Numbered from the stretch's first letter, positions 54,313 through 64,000 are shown. The stretch: DNA of 64,000 bases from Pectobacterium brasiliense (GCF_013449685.1 NZ_JACDSF010000008.1:34035-98034); one strand, 5' to 3'. Program-made: numbers and translations. Notes: generated by a model from the sequence alone, not told the origin.

Positions 54313-57300
54313 TTATTGCCATACTTTTTTGAGCTGTTCGGCTATGCGGGAAATGTGCGGTGCGTTCATCATTGAGATATGATCGCCGGATGTTGGCAGT
54401 ACCGTCAGGCAACCTGAAGTGAGGCGACGCCACCCCAGTCCTGACTCTGGCAGGCGGATACGACCGGGTAAAATATCTTCTGCCTCGACGACCAGCACAT
54501 CACCTGAGTAGCGCTCGCCACGGTAAGCATCCGTCGCATAGATATGGGTTTGCAGGATATTGATAAAGTCCTGAAATTCTCCAGGCCCAATCGACTCAGG
54601 CACCAGCCGCACACGTTTAAATTCGGCCAGAAAGCGCGACGTTCGTTGCGCATTGCTCATGTCTGCAAGCGACTGCTCTGAAAGATCGAAAGATGTACCG
54701 GTAAACAAAGCCACTTTATGCGCAAAATACGCCAGACGTTCCGCCTCGTTCATGTCTGCTGAGCCATCAATGTTGATCTCTGGAGCAGGTTGGTCCAACA
54801 CTAACACCGTCGGTGTTATGCCTTTTTTCGCGAGCTGCTGCGCCATTTCAAAAGCGATAGTTGCACCGAGAGACCATCCTCCGAGTACCAGACGGGAGCG
54901 ATGAACGATGTCGCCTGCTTCTGAGAGATAGAAAGCGGCAAGCGCTTTGACATCGGCGTTATAAGGCTGGTTAACACTGAAATCGGGCACCTGAATGCCA
55001 TAGATCGGATAGCGCTCGCCCAGTTCACGCGCCAGCCCGGAATAACACAGCACGTTACCGCCAGCGGGATGGATCAGAAGCAACGTAGGTTTATATTCAG
55101 GCTGCCCACGATTGATCGTCACCCTTGCGGCTTGAGTCTGCGATCCCTTGTCTTCAATCACGCGGGCCAACTGGGCAATGCTGCTGTTTTCGAACAACTG
55201 CCCCAGAGACAGGGATGTCCCAAAGTGCTGATTAACGCTCAGGATGAGCTTTAATGCGCTGAGAGAATTCCCTCCAAGGGTAAAGAAGCTCTCCTGCGTA
55301 TCAATCGTCTCGCTTTGTAAAATGTCGCGATAAATTTCATGCAGGTCGTGTTCACGCTGATTTTCCGGGGCATGGAATGCTACGCGCTTTTCTGCTGAAG
55401 GCTGGGGTAACGCGGCGTAATTTATCTTACCGCTGGCGGTTAATGGCATCGTGTCTAGCCATACCCAGCGTTCTGGCTGCATATAGTCTGGCAGCTTTTT
55501 TTGCAGCGCCGTTTTTACTGTGGCCTGACTGGGTTCATCAATGCCGCACAGGTACGCGGTTAAGACAGTTTCCCCGTGGGGCAGCGTGTTTTGTTTAATA
55601 GCAACGTGGGTCGCATTAGCAACCTGTTGTAATGCCTGTTCGATCTCCGTCAGCTCAACACGGTAGCCGCGCACTTTAACCTGACGATCCAAACGCCCCA
55701 TAAATTCAAGATTGCCATCAGGCAGGAAACGACCTTTGTCACCGCTGCGATAAAGTCGCTCGCCCTCAAGGTAAGGGTGAGGAATAAAGCGCGCGTTATT
55801 TTGATCTGGCAGGCCGATGTACCCTTCTGCGACATGCGAACCGCCCAGATAAATTTCCCCTGGTAATCCAGCCGGAACGAGCTGGTGATAAGGATCGAGC
55901 AGCAGAACATGGCTATCAGACAGAGGTTTACCGATAGGCAAATAGTCGCCTGAAAGGAGGCTGAGATCGTCCGGCACCGGATACGTGGTGACGCCGACGG
56001 TGCATTCGGTTGGCCCATAATGATTGAGGAGGCGGCAAGACGCTTGGAACTCGCGTATACGCTTGATGAGTGACAGAGGAACACGTTCTCCGCCGATAAC
56101 CAATAACTTGCGAGGCAACAGCGCTTCAGCCTGCGGTGACGTCAATAACGTCGCTAAATGCGACGGCGTAATCTTTATGCAATCGACTGGGTATTGCGCC
56201 AGATAAGCGAACAGCTCCTGTGGGGAGCGAAGTAATTCCGTGCTGATCACGTCTAACTGACCCTGATGGATCAGCGCGGGGAACAGTACCGTGTGTGCCA
56301 AATCGGTGCTGAAGGATGAAAACATGCCGTAGCGAGCATCGGGCGGCAGGTTGAGAACGGGCCGAATGGCCTGACAGTAGTGGCTAAGCTGCGAGTGTTT
56401 GACACGAACGCCTTTCGGTTTGCCGGTACTGCCTGAGGTATAAATGATGTAAGCCGGACCATCCGTAGCCTGTGGCTGCGATGGGTTGCTTACCGGCATC
56501 ATGCTGCGATTTTGTCTTACGTAGAGGCAGGGGAGCCCGTCACCGGGTGCCTGTTCGTCGATGATGACACAGCGGGCGGCGGAATTTTGCAGGATGAACT
56601 CAACCTGCTGAGCAGGGAGATCGATATCGACTGGGACATAGCATCCACCTGCTTTTAACACGGCCAGAATCGCGACGACGTAATACTCGCTTTTCGGCAT
56701 GAACAGCGCGACACACTCGCCATGAGCAATGCCGTCTTTCTGGAGCTGATGAGCCAGCTGGTTTGCCCGTTCATTGAGCTGGGCATAGCTGAACGTACGG
56801 CCTTCACAACGAACCGCGATGGCATCGGGATGTTGCTGTGCCTGTTGTTCAAACTGCCGATGAACCGCAGGCGGTAACGCGTTAGCGGTTGGGCGGCATT
56901 GTGCGATTGTCGCGCGGCGTTCTTCGTCGCTTAACAGTGAGATATCCCGAACGGTTAACTGCGGCTGGGTGATTAAGGTTTCAAGAACCGTCCGCAGGTC
57001 GTTCAGCATGCGCTGGATGGTGTTGATGGAAAATAATGCGCTACTGTAGTTCATGGTGAACAGCAGGCCGTCGCTATCCTTGTCTTCTTCTACCCATAAG
57101 TTCAGATCCAGTTTTGCGGTGCCGTAATCCACTTTTAACGGCTTATATTTGAACCCGCCATAGCTGCTGTGAAAATGGGGGAAGACCTGATACGTCAAGA
57201 TTGCCTGAAAGATGGGATTGATCTGGGGATTACGCACATAGGTAATCTCGTCCAGAATATAATTGAACGGCACATCCTGGTATCTCAAGGTTTCTTCACA

Positions 57301-58386
57301 CTCGGCGCGCGCGCCCTCGATCAGGGAGGCGACACTGGCATTAGGATCGATATCAAAACGTAATGGCAGGGTATTCATGAATAGCCCCATCATGTTTTGC
57401 GTGGCAGGTAAATTTCGGTTGGCAAACGGTGCGCCGATGATGATTTCCTGCTGCCCGCTGTATTTATGCAGCAGGAGTTGGTATGCCGTGAGGATAACGT
57501 GGAATTGTGTCGCCTGATGCTGTGTCGCACAGGTTTGCAAGCGCTGGCAGAAAGATGCATCAAAGAACTGGCTGGCGATTCCCCCAGTGGTGCTCATTTT
57601 GGCCGGACGCGGGTAATCTGTTGCCAGATCTAACTGCCCTGTGATGCCATCCAGCTTCTTCGCCCAGTAGGCCAGCCCGGTCTGGTATTCGCCCTCGGTA
57701 TGCCACCGATCTTCCGCCAGTGCATAATCGGCGAACTGGAGCGTTTTTTCGATAGGTAATGTCCCGCCCAGCAGCAGATGAAAGTAGTTTTCCATGAGCA
57801 TCTTGAAGAACACATTGACCGTCCACCCGTCGGAAATAATGTGATGAAAGGTCAGGAACAGCACATAGTCGTACTGATGGGTTTTGACCATATGGAGATA
57901 AACCAAGGGGCCATTCTCCAGATCAAAAACAATATTCCCTTTCGCCTTGGCCGTCTCCGAGACATATTTTTCAATGTCCTCTTCACTGAATGCGGAGATA
58001 TCTTCAAAGCTGAACGTGAAAGACATATCGTCAGCAACGCACTGGCACACGTCGTTATCGACCAGCCGGAATGTCGTACGCAGAATGTCATGTTGTTGCA
58101 TCAGATAGTCGAGCGTTTGCTGTACTCGCTGCGGCTCCATGTCGTGCTCGATCCGGCAGGCAAGCACATAGGGATTATTGTAGACCTGACTATCGTCAAG
58201 GTATTGGGAGAGCATCCAGATGCGCTTCTGCGCGCTGGTCATGGGGAAGTGTACTCTGCCGGGTGTCGCGTGCGGAACAATGGCCTTGCCTGAGGCTGTG
58301 TTGCCCGTTTTCTTCTTTTCTCTTGCCAGCTTTTTGAGTTCATCCAGGCTAAGCGAGGTCAGTTTTGCGGTGGGAAGCTGCGTCAT
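54313..58386 (-). CDS. Nonribosomal peptide synthetase, C-A-PCP-TE, predicted Asp-specific
   Basis: A 1357-residue single-module terminating NRPS. Condensation domain about residues 45-480 (LTFHHIISDGWT, complete HHxxxDG); adenylation about 510-960 (YIIYTSGSTGKPKGV, LNHYGPTECTV, RLDRQVKVRGYR); carrier domain with FTLGGNSLSAL (serine near residue 1036); thioesterase with GGWSLGATIAFE (GxSxG) and terminal GDHISMM histidine. Aligning by hand to the GrsA pocket gives D-L-T-K-V-G-H-V-G plus the invariant K, one conservative change from the aspartate code DLTKVGHIGK as I remember it. It follows the PKS by 77 bases and would extend its acyl chain by one amino acid and release the product. Confidence 0.9.
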   Translation of the reverse strand: MTQLPTAKLTSLSLDELKKLAREKKKTGNTASGKAIVPHATPGRVHFPMTSAQKRIWMLSQYLDDSQVYNNPYVLACRIEHDMEPQRVQQTLDYLMQQHDILRTTFRLVDNDVCQCVADDMSFTFSFEDISAFSEEDIEKYVSETAKAKGNIVFDLENGPLVYLHMVKTHQYDYVLFLTFHHIISDGWTVNVFFKMLMENYFHLLLGGTLPIEKTLQFADYALAEDRWHTEGEYQTGLAYWAKKLDGITGQLDLATDYPRPAKMSTTGGIASQFFDASFCQRLQTCATQHQATQFHVILTAYQLLLHKYSGQQEIIIGAPFANRNLPATQNMMGLFMNTLPLRFDIDPNASVASLIEGARAECEETLRYQDVPFNYILDEITYVRNPQINPIFQAILTYQVFPHFHSSYGGFKYKPLKVDYGTAKLDLNLWVEEDKDSDGLLFTMNYSSALFSINTIQRMLNDLRTVLETLITQPQLTVRDISLLSDEERRATIAQCRPTANALPPAVHRQFEQQAQQHPDAIAVRCEGRTFSYAQLNERANQLAHQLQKDGIAHGECVALFMPKSEYYVVAILAVLKAGGCYVPVDIDLPAQQVEFILQNSAARCVIIDEQAPGDGLPCLYVRQNRSMMPVSNPSQPQATDGPAYIIYTSGSTGKPKGVRVKHSQLSHYCQAIRPVLNLPPDARYGMFSSFSTDLAHTVLFPALIHQGQLDVISTELLRSPQELFAYLAQYPVDCIKITPSHLATLLTSPQAEALLPRKLLVIGGERVPLSLIKRIREFQASCRLLNHYGPTECTVGVTTYPVPDDLSLLSGDYLPIGKPLSDSHVLLLDPYHQLVPAGLPGEIYLGGSHVAEGYIGLPDQNNARFIPHPYLEGERLYRSGDKGRFLPDGNLEFMGRLDRQVKVRGYRVELTEIEQALQQVANATHVAIKQNTLPHGETVLTAYLCGIDEPSQATVKTALQKKLPDYMQPERWVWLDTMPLTASGKINYAALPQPSAEKRVAFHAPENQREHDLHEIYRDILQSETIDTQESFFTLGGNSLSALKLILSVNQHFGTSLSLGQLFENSSIAQLARVIEDKGSQTQAARVTINRGQPEYKPTLLLIHPAGGNVLCYSGLARELGERYPIYGIQVPDFSVNQPYNADVKALAAFYLSEAGDIVHRSRLVLGGWSLGATIAFEMAQQLAKKGITPTVLVLDQPAPEINIDGSADMNEAERLAYFAHKVALFTGTSFDLSEQSLADMSNAQRTSRFLAEFKRVRLVPESIGPGEFQDFINILQTHIYATDAYRGERYSGDVLVVEAEDILPGRIRLPESGLGWRRLTSGCLTVLPTSGDHISMMNAPHISRIAEQLKKVWQ

Positions 58387-58463
58387 TATCGAGTCTCATT
58401 TTGTGACATTCGGTTTTACATTAGCGGCCGCCTTCGAGATGCATACTGAAGGCGGCCGTTCCC

Positions 58464-61400
58464 TTATTCCTGCAATAAGGCTTCCAGCTCGGTAAGGATC
58501 AGCGTTGCTAACCCTTTCACGGTCTGGTTCTGGTAAAACAGATCAACGCGAATATCGATTTCAAATAGGCCGGAAACGGTAGACACGACCTGTACTGCCA
58601 GCAGCGAGTTACCGCCCAGTTCAGTAAAGCTGTCGTTAACCCCAATTCCCGAGATCCCCAGAATCGACTGCCAGACTTTGACGATCTCCTTCTCGATGTC
58701 ATTTTCTGGCGCGACATAATCCACAGAGAGGGCCGGTCGGGCATATCCTTCCGTTGCTTCGCTATTCTGCAAAATGAATTCAGGCGTTTCCTGTTCAGGA
58801 ATCGACTCATAAATGAGCTGTTCCAGATCGCTGGTGACGACGACTAACTGTTCAAATTCCAGATGCGCGAGCTGGCGTTTTATTGCATCCAGCCCTTCTG
58901 GCAACAGAATGTCTTTATCTGCCAGATTCACTTTTACTGCTGCTGTGGCTGCCGTTGAGGCGTTTTCTGACGTCGCGAGCTGATTGCCCATCGTCATCTT
59001 CATCAGCGTGTAATTTTCCAGAACCAGCAGCGGAATGCCCTCTGGTGACAGGAACGTGATATCCATGACGATGGCGTTATCCTGCGGCTGATAGGCCTGC
59101 TTGAGCCTGGCGTGGGCGTAGCACTCTTTCCCCAGTGGCGATAAGAAGGTCATCTTGCCATAGCTGATAGGCAGGAAATTCTCCTGTGTAATCAACGACA
59201 GGCAGGAGATGGCCGTAGCATCAATCACTGCGGGGTGGTACGGGTAGCGGGTAAGATCGTGCGTATACTCGCTTCCCAGCACTTTGTGGATCAGCCATTC
59301 GTTATCGCCCTGAACAATCTCGCGGTGGTTGTTCCAGCGCTGGCTAAACGACAGGAAATTCTCGCCCGTGTTGGCATTACCCAGCTCGGTGATAAACGGC
59401 GCGTAGGGAACCTGCGTGGTGCAGCGCTGTTTGATGGCGTCAATCGATTGTGGCGCGAGGTCAGCCGTTGGAGCGCCGTGGCCTATGCTTCCGAACGCGT
59501 GTTCTTGCCATGCCAGCTCAAGCACGCCCCGCGTCTTGAGGCTGAATTTATAGCCTTTCCCCTCTGGCGTCATGAATAGCCTCATCTGACGCGGCCAGGC
59601 ATCGGTATAGATCACCGGCTTGGTCAGCATCAGGTTCTTGACCTGAAGGCTTTCCTGAGACTTAAAGCCTGTCATGAACTCATGCAGCAGCGATAAGATT
59701 GTCGCCCCCACCAGTGAAGGTTGTTTCGCAAGGCGGTGCTCATCGATAACCCAGTCCTGCGTGGTGAGATTGACCTGATAGCTTTCCTGCGTGCCTTCAC
59801 GTTCCAGGTGCGTCAGCAGGTCGCCTTTAGTTTCCTCAACGGCAGCCAGCTTGCTGTTTTTCTTCTCCTGCAGCTGTTTGCCCCAACGGACGGCCATTCC
59901 CACATCGCCCCATTTTCCCCAGTTCAGCGAGACGGTGCGCCCACGGCGATGCTGGTTGCGATAATGCGCAAAGGCATCCATAAACGCGTTACCCGAGCAG
60001 TAATCGATGCGGGCTTCGTCACCGACGATGGAGGTAATAGAAGAGAATAAAATAAAGAAATCAGGCTGTTTGTCCTGCAGCAGCTCATCCAGAATGAGCG
60101 ATCCTGCCACTTTGGGATCGAGCACGTTGGCGCAATCGGCGTCATTCTTCAGCGCAATGATACCGCCGCCAGCCACGCCTGCCGTATGGAACACGCCATC
60201 GACCTGCGGGAACGCGGATAACATCTCGCGCATACCGTGATAGTCATTCACGTCGACCTGCGCCAGATGTATCGTGTTGCCACGGGCTTCCAGACGTAAA
60301 ACGCTCGCCAGTTTTTCACTGATAGGATCGTCAACCGGATGCTGTTGGATCCAGGCTTGCCACTCTTCACGCGGTGGTAACGCCGTACGGTAAGTCAGGA
60401 TGATCGCCGCATTACTGTTTTCAGACAGGTAGTTGGCGAGCAGTATCCCCAATCCACCCAGGCCGCCGGTGATGAGGTAGACGCCGTCGTCTTTCAATTC
60501 CGCAGGTAAACCGAGGGTGTCCTGCTTCAGATGCACGGCCTGATAACTTTCTTCCCAGCGCTGGTTTCCGCGGTAAGCCACCAGATTGCCGTGTGTGGCG
60601 ATATGGCTTTCTGCAATCAGACTGTGGGCAAACTCATCAAGCTGTTCGGCGTTTTGTTTAAGATCGATATCCACCAGGTGGCACTGCACTTCAGGATACT
60701 CGTGATAGAACACGCGCGACGGCCCGACCAGTAACGCATTCTCCGGTGAAGCGATGCGCTCACCCATCACGCTGAATGTGTTGCTGGTGGCGAAGGTCAC
60801 ATGCAGATCGTCCAGCAAATTCTCGTTCACCAGCGCCTGCTGGAGATAGAGAGCAGGGTAGAACGTGTTCAGCGGTGAAGAGAGATAGGTGTGCTCAAGC
60901 GGCTGGACCTGTTCCGCCACCGTCAGGTTCCATAAATACAGGATGCGTGATGGACGTAACCCTTGTTCTGTCAGGCTTTTCAGTAGCCGGACATAATCGG
61001 CACGCGAGGATACATTGAGGGTGTATCGGCCTTCGGAAAGCGCTTCCTGATACTGCGTTCCCGGGCTGACGAAAAAGACCTTATGCCCGTCCTTTTCCAG
61101 CAGTTGCTTCGCACGTTCGGCGATCCCCTGCGTATCCGTCAGGAGCAGCCAGCAGGTGTTCTCTGCTTCAACGCGTTTGCCCGCCATGTATTTCGCCGGA
61201 ATGGTTTTCTTCCAGGTTGGCATATAGAACCAATCGCCGATATCCGCCTGTTTCCGCTTTTTAGCCTTAACGGATTGCTCACTCTGCATGTCATTACTGG
61301 CTGACGACAGGGCTGGCAGGGCGAAGCGTTTACGCTCAAAAGGGTAGCCCGGCAGCGGGACACGGCGACGGTGCTGTTCTGGATGATGCTGATGCCAGGG

Positions 61401-63965
61401 AACGTTTACGCCGCTTGCCCAAAGCGCACCGAGCGTCGACAGGAGGTGTTCGCCGGATAAGGCTACGTCTTTCGCCGTTGGCAGGGAGGCATAAATCAAT
61501 GCGCCGTCTTCTGCGCTGAAATGCTGCTTGGCAGACGATTCCAGCGAGCGTCCCGGTCCGACTTCAAGGAACACGAAATCGTGATGCTCATCAGCCATCA
61601 GCGTTTTGAAGGCGTGAGAGAACAGCACCGGATTGCGTACGTGACGCACCCAGTAGTCGCTGTTTTTCGCCAGTTCTTCAGTCACCCATTCGCCGTTAAC
61701 GGTAGACACAAATGGGATCTGTGGCGCGTGCAGCGTGATGCTATCAATGACCTTTTTGAAAGCGGGCAGCATGGGTTCCATCATGTGTGAGTGGAAAGCA
61801 TGCGAGGTATCCAGATGTTTGCAGAAGATATTGCTGTCTTCCAACTGCTGTTGGAAACGTGCGACATCGTTTGAAGCACCGGCGATGACGCATAATCCAG
61901 GGTAGTTAACCGCCGCAATTTCCAGCTTGCTGCCGTGAAGTTTGGCCTTCAGGGTTTCTTCATCGAGCAGGACGGCAAGCATATCTCCCGCGGGTAATGC
62001 CTGTACCATCTTGCCCCGCATCGCGACGGCTTTCAGTGCATCTTCCAGTGAGAACACGCCGGACAGGCAGGCTGCTACGTATTCCCCCACGCTGTGACCG
62101 ATCATGACATCCGGCTGAATGCCCCATGACATCCACAATTTTGCCAGACTGTACTCGATCACGAACAGGGACGGCTGGGTAAACTGGGTTTCATTAATGC
62201 GGGACTCGGCGATGTCGTCGCTGTCCTGAAAGATAATCGACGTCAGATTGACGTCCAGAATTGGTTCCAGATAGTCACAGCATTGATCCAGGCTCGCGCG
62301 GAAAACATCGTAGGTGTCGTACAGCTCACGCGCCATATTGATGTACTGATTGCCCTGTCCCGGGAACATAAACACGACGGATTTTTGGTTTTTTCCCTGC
62401 TGCGTCACCACCAGTGAAGGCTGATCCAGCTTTGCCAGCAGTGAATCGCGATCCTTCCCGATAATAGCCGTGCTGTGAGAGAACTTTTGTCTCCCAACCT
62501 GCAAGGTGTAGGCGATATCTGCCAGATTGGCATCGTCATGCGCACTGAGGTAATCGCGCAGACGGTGTTTCATGTCTTCCAGCGCCGTGCGGCTTTTCGC
62601 GGAGAAAGGCAAAACCAGCAGGCTGTTGTCATGGATATCGCCCGCTTTTAGCGGCGGTGCGGCTTCCAGAATGACGCAGGCATTGGTGCCGCCGACGCCA
62701 AAAGAGTTCACCAGCGCGCGATGCGGTGTTTCTGACGGTTCCAGCTCACTGAGTTCGGTGTTCATGATGAACGGGCTGGTTTCAAACTCAATGTTAGGGT
62801 TTGGCGATTCGAAATGGAGCGAGGCTGGCAGTTTGCCGGTTTCCAGCGCCAGTGAGGCTTTGATGAGGCTGGCCATGCCTGACGCCGCGTCCGTATGGCC
62901 GATGTTGGTTTTCACCGATCCCAGACGGCAATATTGGGTTTTGTCCGTGTATTCCTGAAACGTCTGTGTGAGCGAGGTGAATTCGATGGGATCGCCCAGC
63001 GCCGTCGCGGTGCCGTGAGCTTCAACAAAGTTGATCGTGGCGGGATCGAGCTGCGCATTGGCGATCGCCTGTTTGGCAACGGCGATTTGCCCGTCGATGC
63101 TCGGCGCAGTAAAGCCAGCTTTCAGGTTACCGTCGTTATTCACTGCGCCGCCTTTCAGTACGGCATAAATATGGTCGCCGTCGCGTACGGCGTCATTCAG
63201 TCGTTTCAGTAATACGACGCCAGCACCGCGGCTGAACACCGTGCCGTTGGCTCGCGAGTCGAAAGCATAGCAGCGACCATCCGCGGATTCCATGCCGCCT
63301 TGCATGTAGGGGTAACCCCGGCGTTCTGGCGTGTCCACGGAAACGCCGCCCGCGACGATCAGATCGCTTTCCCCGTTCAGCAGGCTGCTCATACCCATCA
63401 CGACGGCGACCATCGCGGTTGAACAGGCGGTCTGTACGTTAACGCTCGGCCCTTTTAGGTTGAGCTTGTAAGACACTCGGGTCGTTACGTAGTCTTTATC
63501 ATTGTTGGTGACGACCGATGCACCGCTGGCGTACTTCTGCACTTCAGGATGGGCATTCACTTTACTCAAATGCCAGGCGGTTCCCGTTCCGCCGAATATG
63601 CCCACTTTTCCAGGGTAGGTGGCAGGGACGTAGCCGGCATCTTCAAACGCGTGCCAGCAGCATTCCAAAAAGACACGATGCTGTGGATCCATAATTTCGG
63701 CATCGCGGGGCGTAATATCGAAAAAATTAGCGTCAAAGTGCTGTGCGTTACCCAGAATCCCCCGGCGGCGAATATAGTTGGGTGAGGCGATCATCTCTTC
63801 TTCAATGCCTGACTCCCTCAGTTCTTCTTCACTGAATGTGCTGATCGTCTCCACGCCGTCCAACAGGTTTTGCCAAAATATTGCGGTATCTTCTGCACCG
63901 GGAAAGCGAGCCGACATTCCTACAATGGCAATATCCTTATCGCGGAACTGTTCTTGCTGTTTCAT
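58464..63965 (-). CDS. Modular polyketide synthase, KS-AT-KR-DH-ACP
   Basis: An 1833-residue type I PKS, complete at both ends (GAGG ribosome site before ATG 63965). Ketosynthase about residues 10-440 with TACSTA, VEAHGTATALGDP and SVKTNIGHTDAASG; acyltransferase with MIGHSVGEYVAA (near 623) and HAFHS (near 722), the malonyl-type signature; structural and catalytic ketoreductase about 900-1350 (LITGGLGGLGIL, Ser in ILFSSITSIV, Tyr in DYCSGNAFMD); a double-hotdog dehydratase-like region about 1395-1640 (DEHRLAKQP, YPYHPAVIDATA); carrier domain with TELGGNSLLAVQ (near 1785). DH after KR is not the usual order. It is transcribed ahead of the NRPS; the KS needs a starter, perhaps from genes beyond the window. 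Confidence 0.9.
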   Translation of the reverse strand: MKQQEQFRDKDIAIVGMSARFPGAEDTAIFWQNLLDGVETISTFSEEELRESGIEEEMIASPNYIRRRGILGNAQHFDANFFDITPRDAEIMDPQHRVFLECCWHAFEDAGYVPATYPGKVGIFGGTGTAWHLSKVNAHPEVQKYASGASVVTNNDKDYVTTRVSYKLNLKGPSVNVQTACSTAMVAVVMGMSSLLNGESDLIVAGGVSVDTPERRGYPYMQGGMESADGRCYAFDSRANGTVFSRGAGVVLLKRLNDAVRDGDHIYAVLKGGAVNNDGNLKAGFTAPSIDGQIAVAKQAIANAQLDPATINFVEAHGTATALGDPIEFTSLTQTFQEYTDKTQYCRLGSVKTNIGHTDAASGMASLIKASLALETGKLPASLHFESPNPNIEFETSPFIMNTELSELEPSETPHRALVNSFGVGGTNACVILEAAPPLKAGDIHDNSLLVLPFSAKSRTALEDMKHRLRDYLSAHDDANLADIAYTLQVGRQKFSHSTAIIGKDRDSLLAKLDQPSLVVTQQGKNQKSVVFMFPGQGNQYINMARELYDTYDVFRASLDQCCDYLEPILDVNLTSIIFQDSDDIAESRINETQFTQPSLFVIEYSLAKLWMSWGIQPDVMIGHSVGEYVAACLSGVFSLEDALKAVAMRGKMVQALPAGDMLAVLLDEETLKAKLHGSKLEIAAVNYPGLCVIAGASNDVARFQQQLEDSNIFCKHLDTSHAFHSHMMEPMLPAFKKVIDSITLHAPQIPFVSTVNGEWVTEELAKNSDYWVRHVRNPVLFSHAFKTLMADEHHDFVFLEVGPGRSLESSAKQHFSAEDGALIYASLPTAKDVALSGEHLLSTLGALWASGVNVPWHQHHPEQHRRRVPLPGYPFERKRFALPALSSASNDMQSEQSVKAKKRKQADIGDWFYMPTWKKTIPAKYMAGKRVEAENTCWLLLTDTQGIAERAKQLLEKDGHKVFFVSPGTQYQEALSEGRYTLNVSSRADYVRLLKSLTEQGLRPSRILYLWNLTVAEQVQPLEHTYLSSPLNTFYPALYLQQALVNENLLDDLHVTFATSNTFSVMGERIASPENALLVGPSRVFYHEYPEVQCHLVDIDLKQNAEQLDEFAHSLIAESHIATHGNLVAYRGNQRWEESYQAVHLKQDTLGLPAELKDDGVYLITGGLGGLGILLANYLSENSNAAIILTYRTALPPREEWQAWIQQHPVDDPISEKLASVLRLEARGNTIHLAQVDVNDYHGMREMLSAFPQVDGVFHTAGVAGGGIIALKNDADCANVLDPKVAGSLILDELLQDKQPDFFILFSSITSIVGDEARIDYCSGNAFMDAFAHYRNQHRRGRTVSLNWGKWGDVGMAVRWGKQLQEKKNSKLAAVEETKGDLLTHLEREGTQESYQVNLTTQDWVIDEHRLAKQPSLVGATILSLLHEFMTGFKSQESLQVKNLMLTKPVIYTDAWPRQMRLFMTPEGKGYKFSLKTRGVLELAWQEHAFGSIGHGAPTADLAPQSIDAIKQRCTTQVPYAPFITELGNANTGENFLSFSQRWNNHREIVQGDNEWLIHKVLGSEYTHDLTRYPYHPAVIDATAISCLSLITQENFLPISYGKMTFLSPLGKECYAHARLKQAYQPQDNAIVMDITFLSPEGIPLLVLENYTLMKMTMGNQLATSENASTAATAAVKVNLADKDILLPEGLDAIKRQLAHLEFEQLVVVTSDLEQLIYESIPEQETPEFILQNSEATEGYARPALSVDYVAPENDIEKEIVKVWQSILGISGIGVNDSFTELGGNSLLAVQVVSTVSGLFEIDIRVDLFYQNQTVKGLATLILTELEALLQE

Positions 63966-64000
63966 TTCATTACCTCACCGTGAATATATTCGCCTCCTTT

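Noticed and set aside
52553..63965. Coronafacic acid or catechol siderophore cluster
   Set aside because: No cfa-type small enzymes, coronafacate ligase, dihydroxybenzoate genes or siderophore receptor are visible; the single Asp-type module does not fit either.

Overview
The window is a stretch of an enterobacterial chromosome, almost certainly Pectobacterium or a close soft-rot relative (inference). It carries the conserved Escherichia coli-type gene order of two core regions (yqjG to fadH, and mug-rpoD-dnaG-rpsU-tsaD, then argR/mdh and sfsB-ispB to secG-tRNA-Leu). It also has plant-pathogen style additions: a contiguous uxaC-uxaB-uxaA galacturonate operon, a beta-glucoside PTS with its own 6-phospho-beta-glucosidase, and a hybrid polyketide/nonribosomal peptide cluster.

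Layout. 1-4.5 kb: yqjG, yqjF, yqjK-yqjE-yqjD, yqjC, mzrA, yqjA (minus strand). 5-12.3 kb: hexuronate module exuR and exuT (minus), divergent from uxaC-uxaB-uxaA (plus); together these take up galacturonate and convert it to 2-keto-3-deoxygluconate, with operator-like palindromes in the intergenic regions. 12.3-20.4 kb: ygjV, sstT, alx with a yybP-ykoY/PRE riboswitch leader, ygjR, rlmG, fadH. 20.6-23.7 kb: a small coiled-coil protein, spy preceded by a BaeR-like box, a membrane diguanylate cyclase and an exported DUF305 protein. 23.7-27.7 kb: convergent bglF and bglB, each with a CRP-like site, a BglG-type antiterminator (RAT) and a terminator in its leader. 27.7-29.9 kb: exported DJ-1/PfpI protein divergent from a LysR regulator, and a small orphan. 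30-36.7 kb: tRNA-Ile(CAU), mug, rpoD-dnaG-rpsU, tsaD, argR. 37.2-39.7 kb: mdh, then a Ner-like sfsB divergent from two tandem Mu-type HTH genes. 39.8-52.5 kb: ispB, rplU-rpmA, yhbE, obgE, dacB, greA, yhbY, rlmE-ftsH, folP-glmM, secG, tRNA-Leu(GAG).

52.5-64 kb: directly after tRNA-Leu the E. coli-like order stops. A minus-strand accessory block starts: a PKS (KS-AT-KR-DH-ACP, complete, beginning 35 bases from the window end), an NRPS (C-A-PCP-TE, A-domain pocket reading close to the aspartate code), a membrane protein and a medium-chain reductase. The likely product is an acyl-aspartate type compound. The cluster probably continues beyond the right edge. It is the best candidate for an undescribed system in the window. 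The other two signals I rate highest are the mirrored antitermination modules of bglF/bglB and the Mu-like regulatory gene trio beside mdh.

Gene identifications rest on remembered family sequences and visible motifs; no database search was run.
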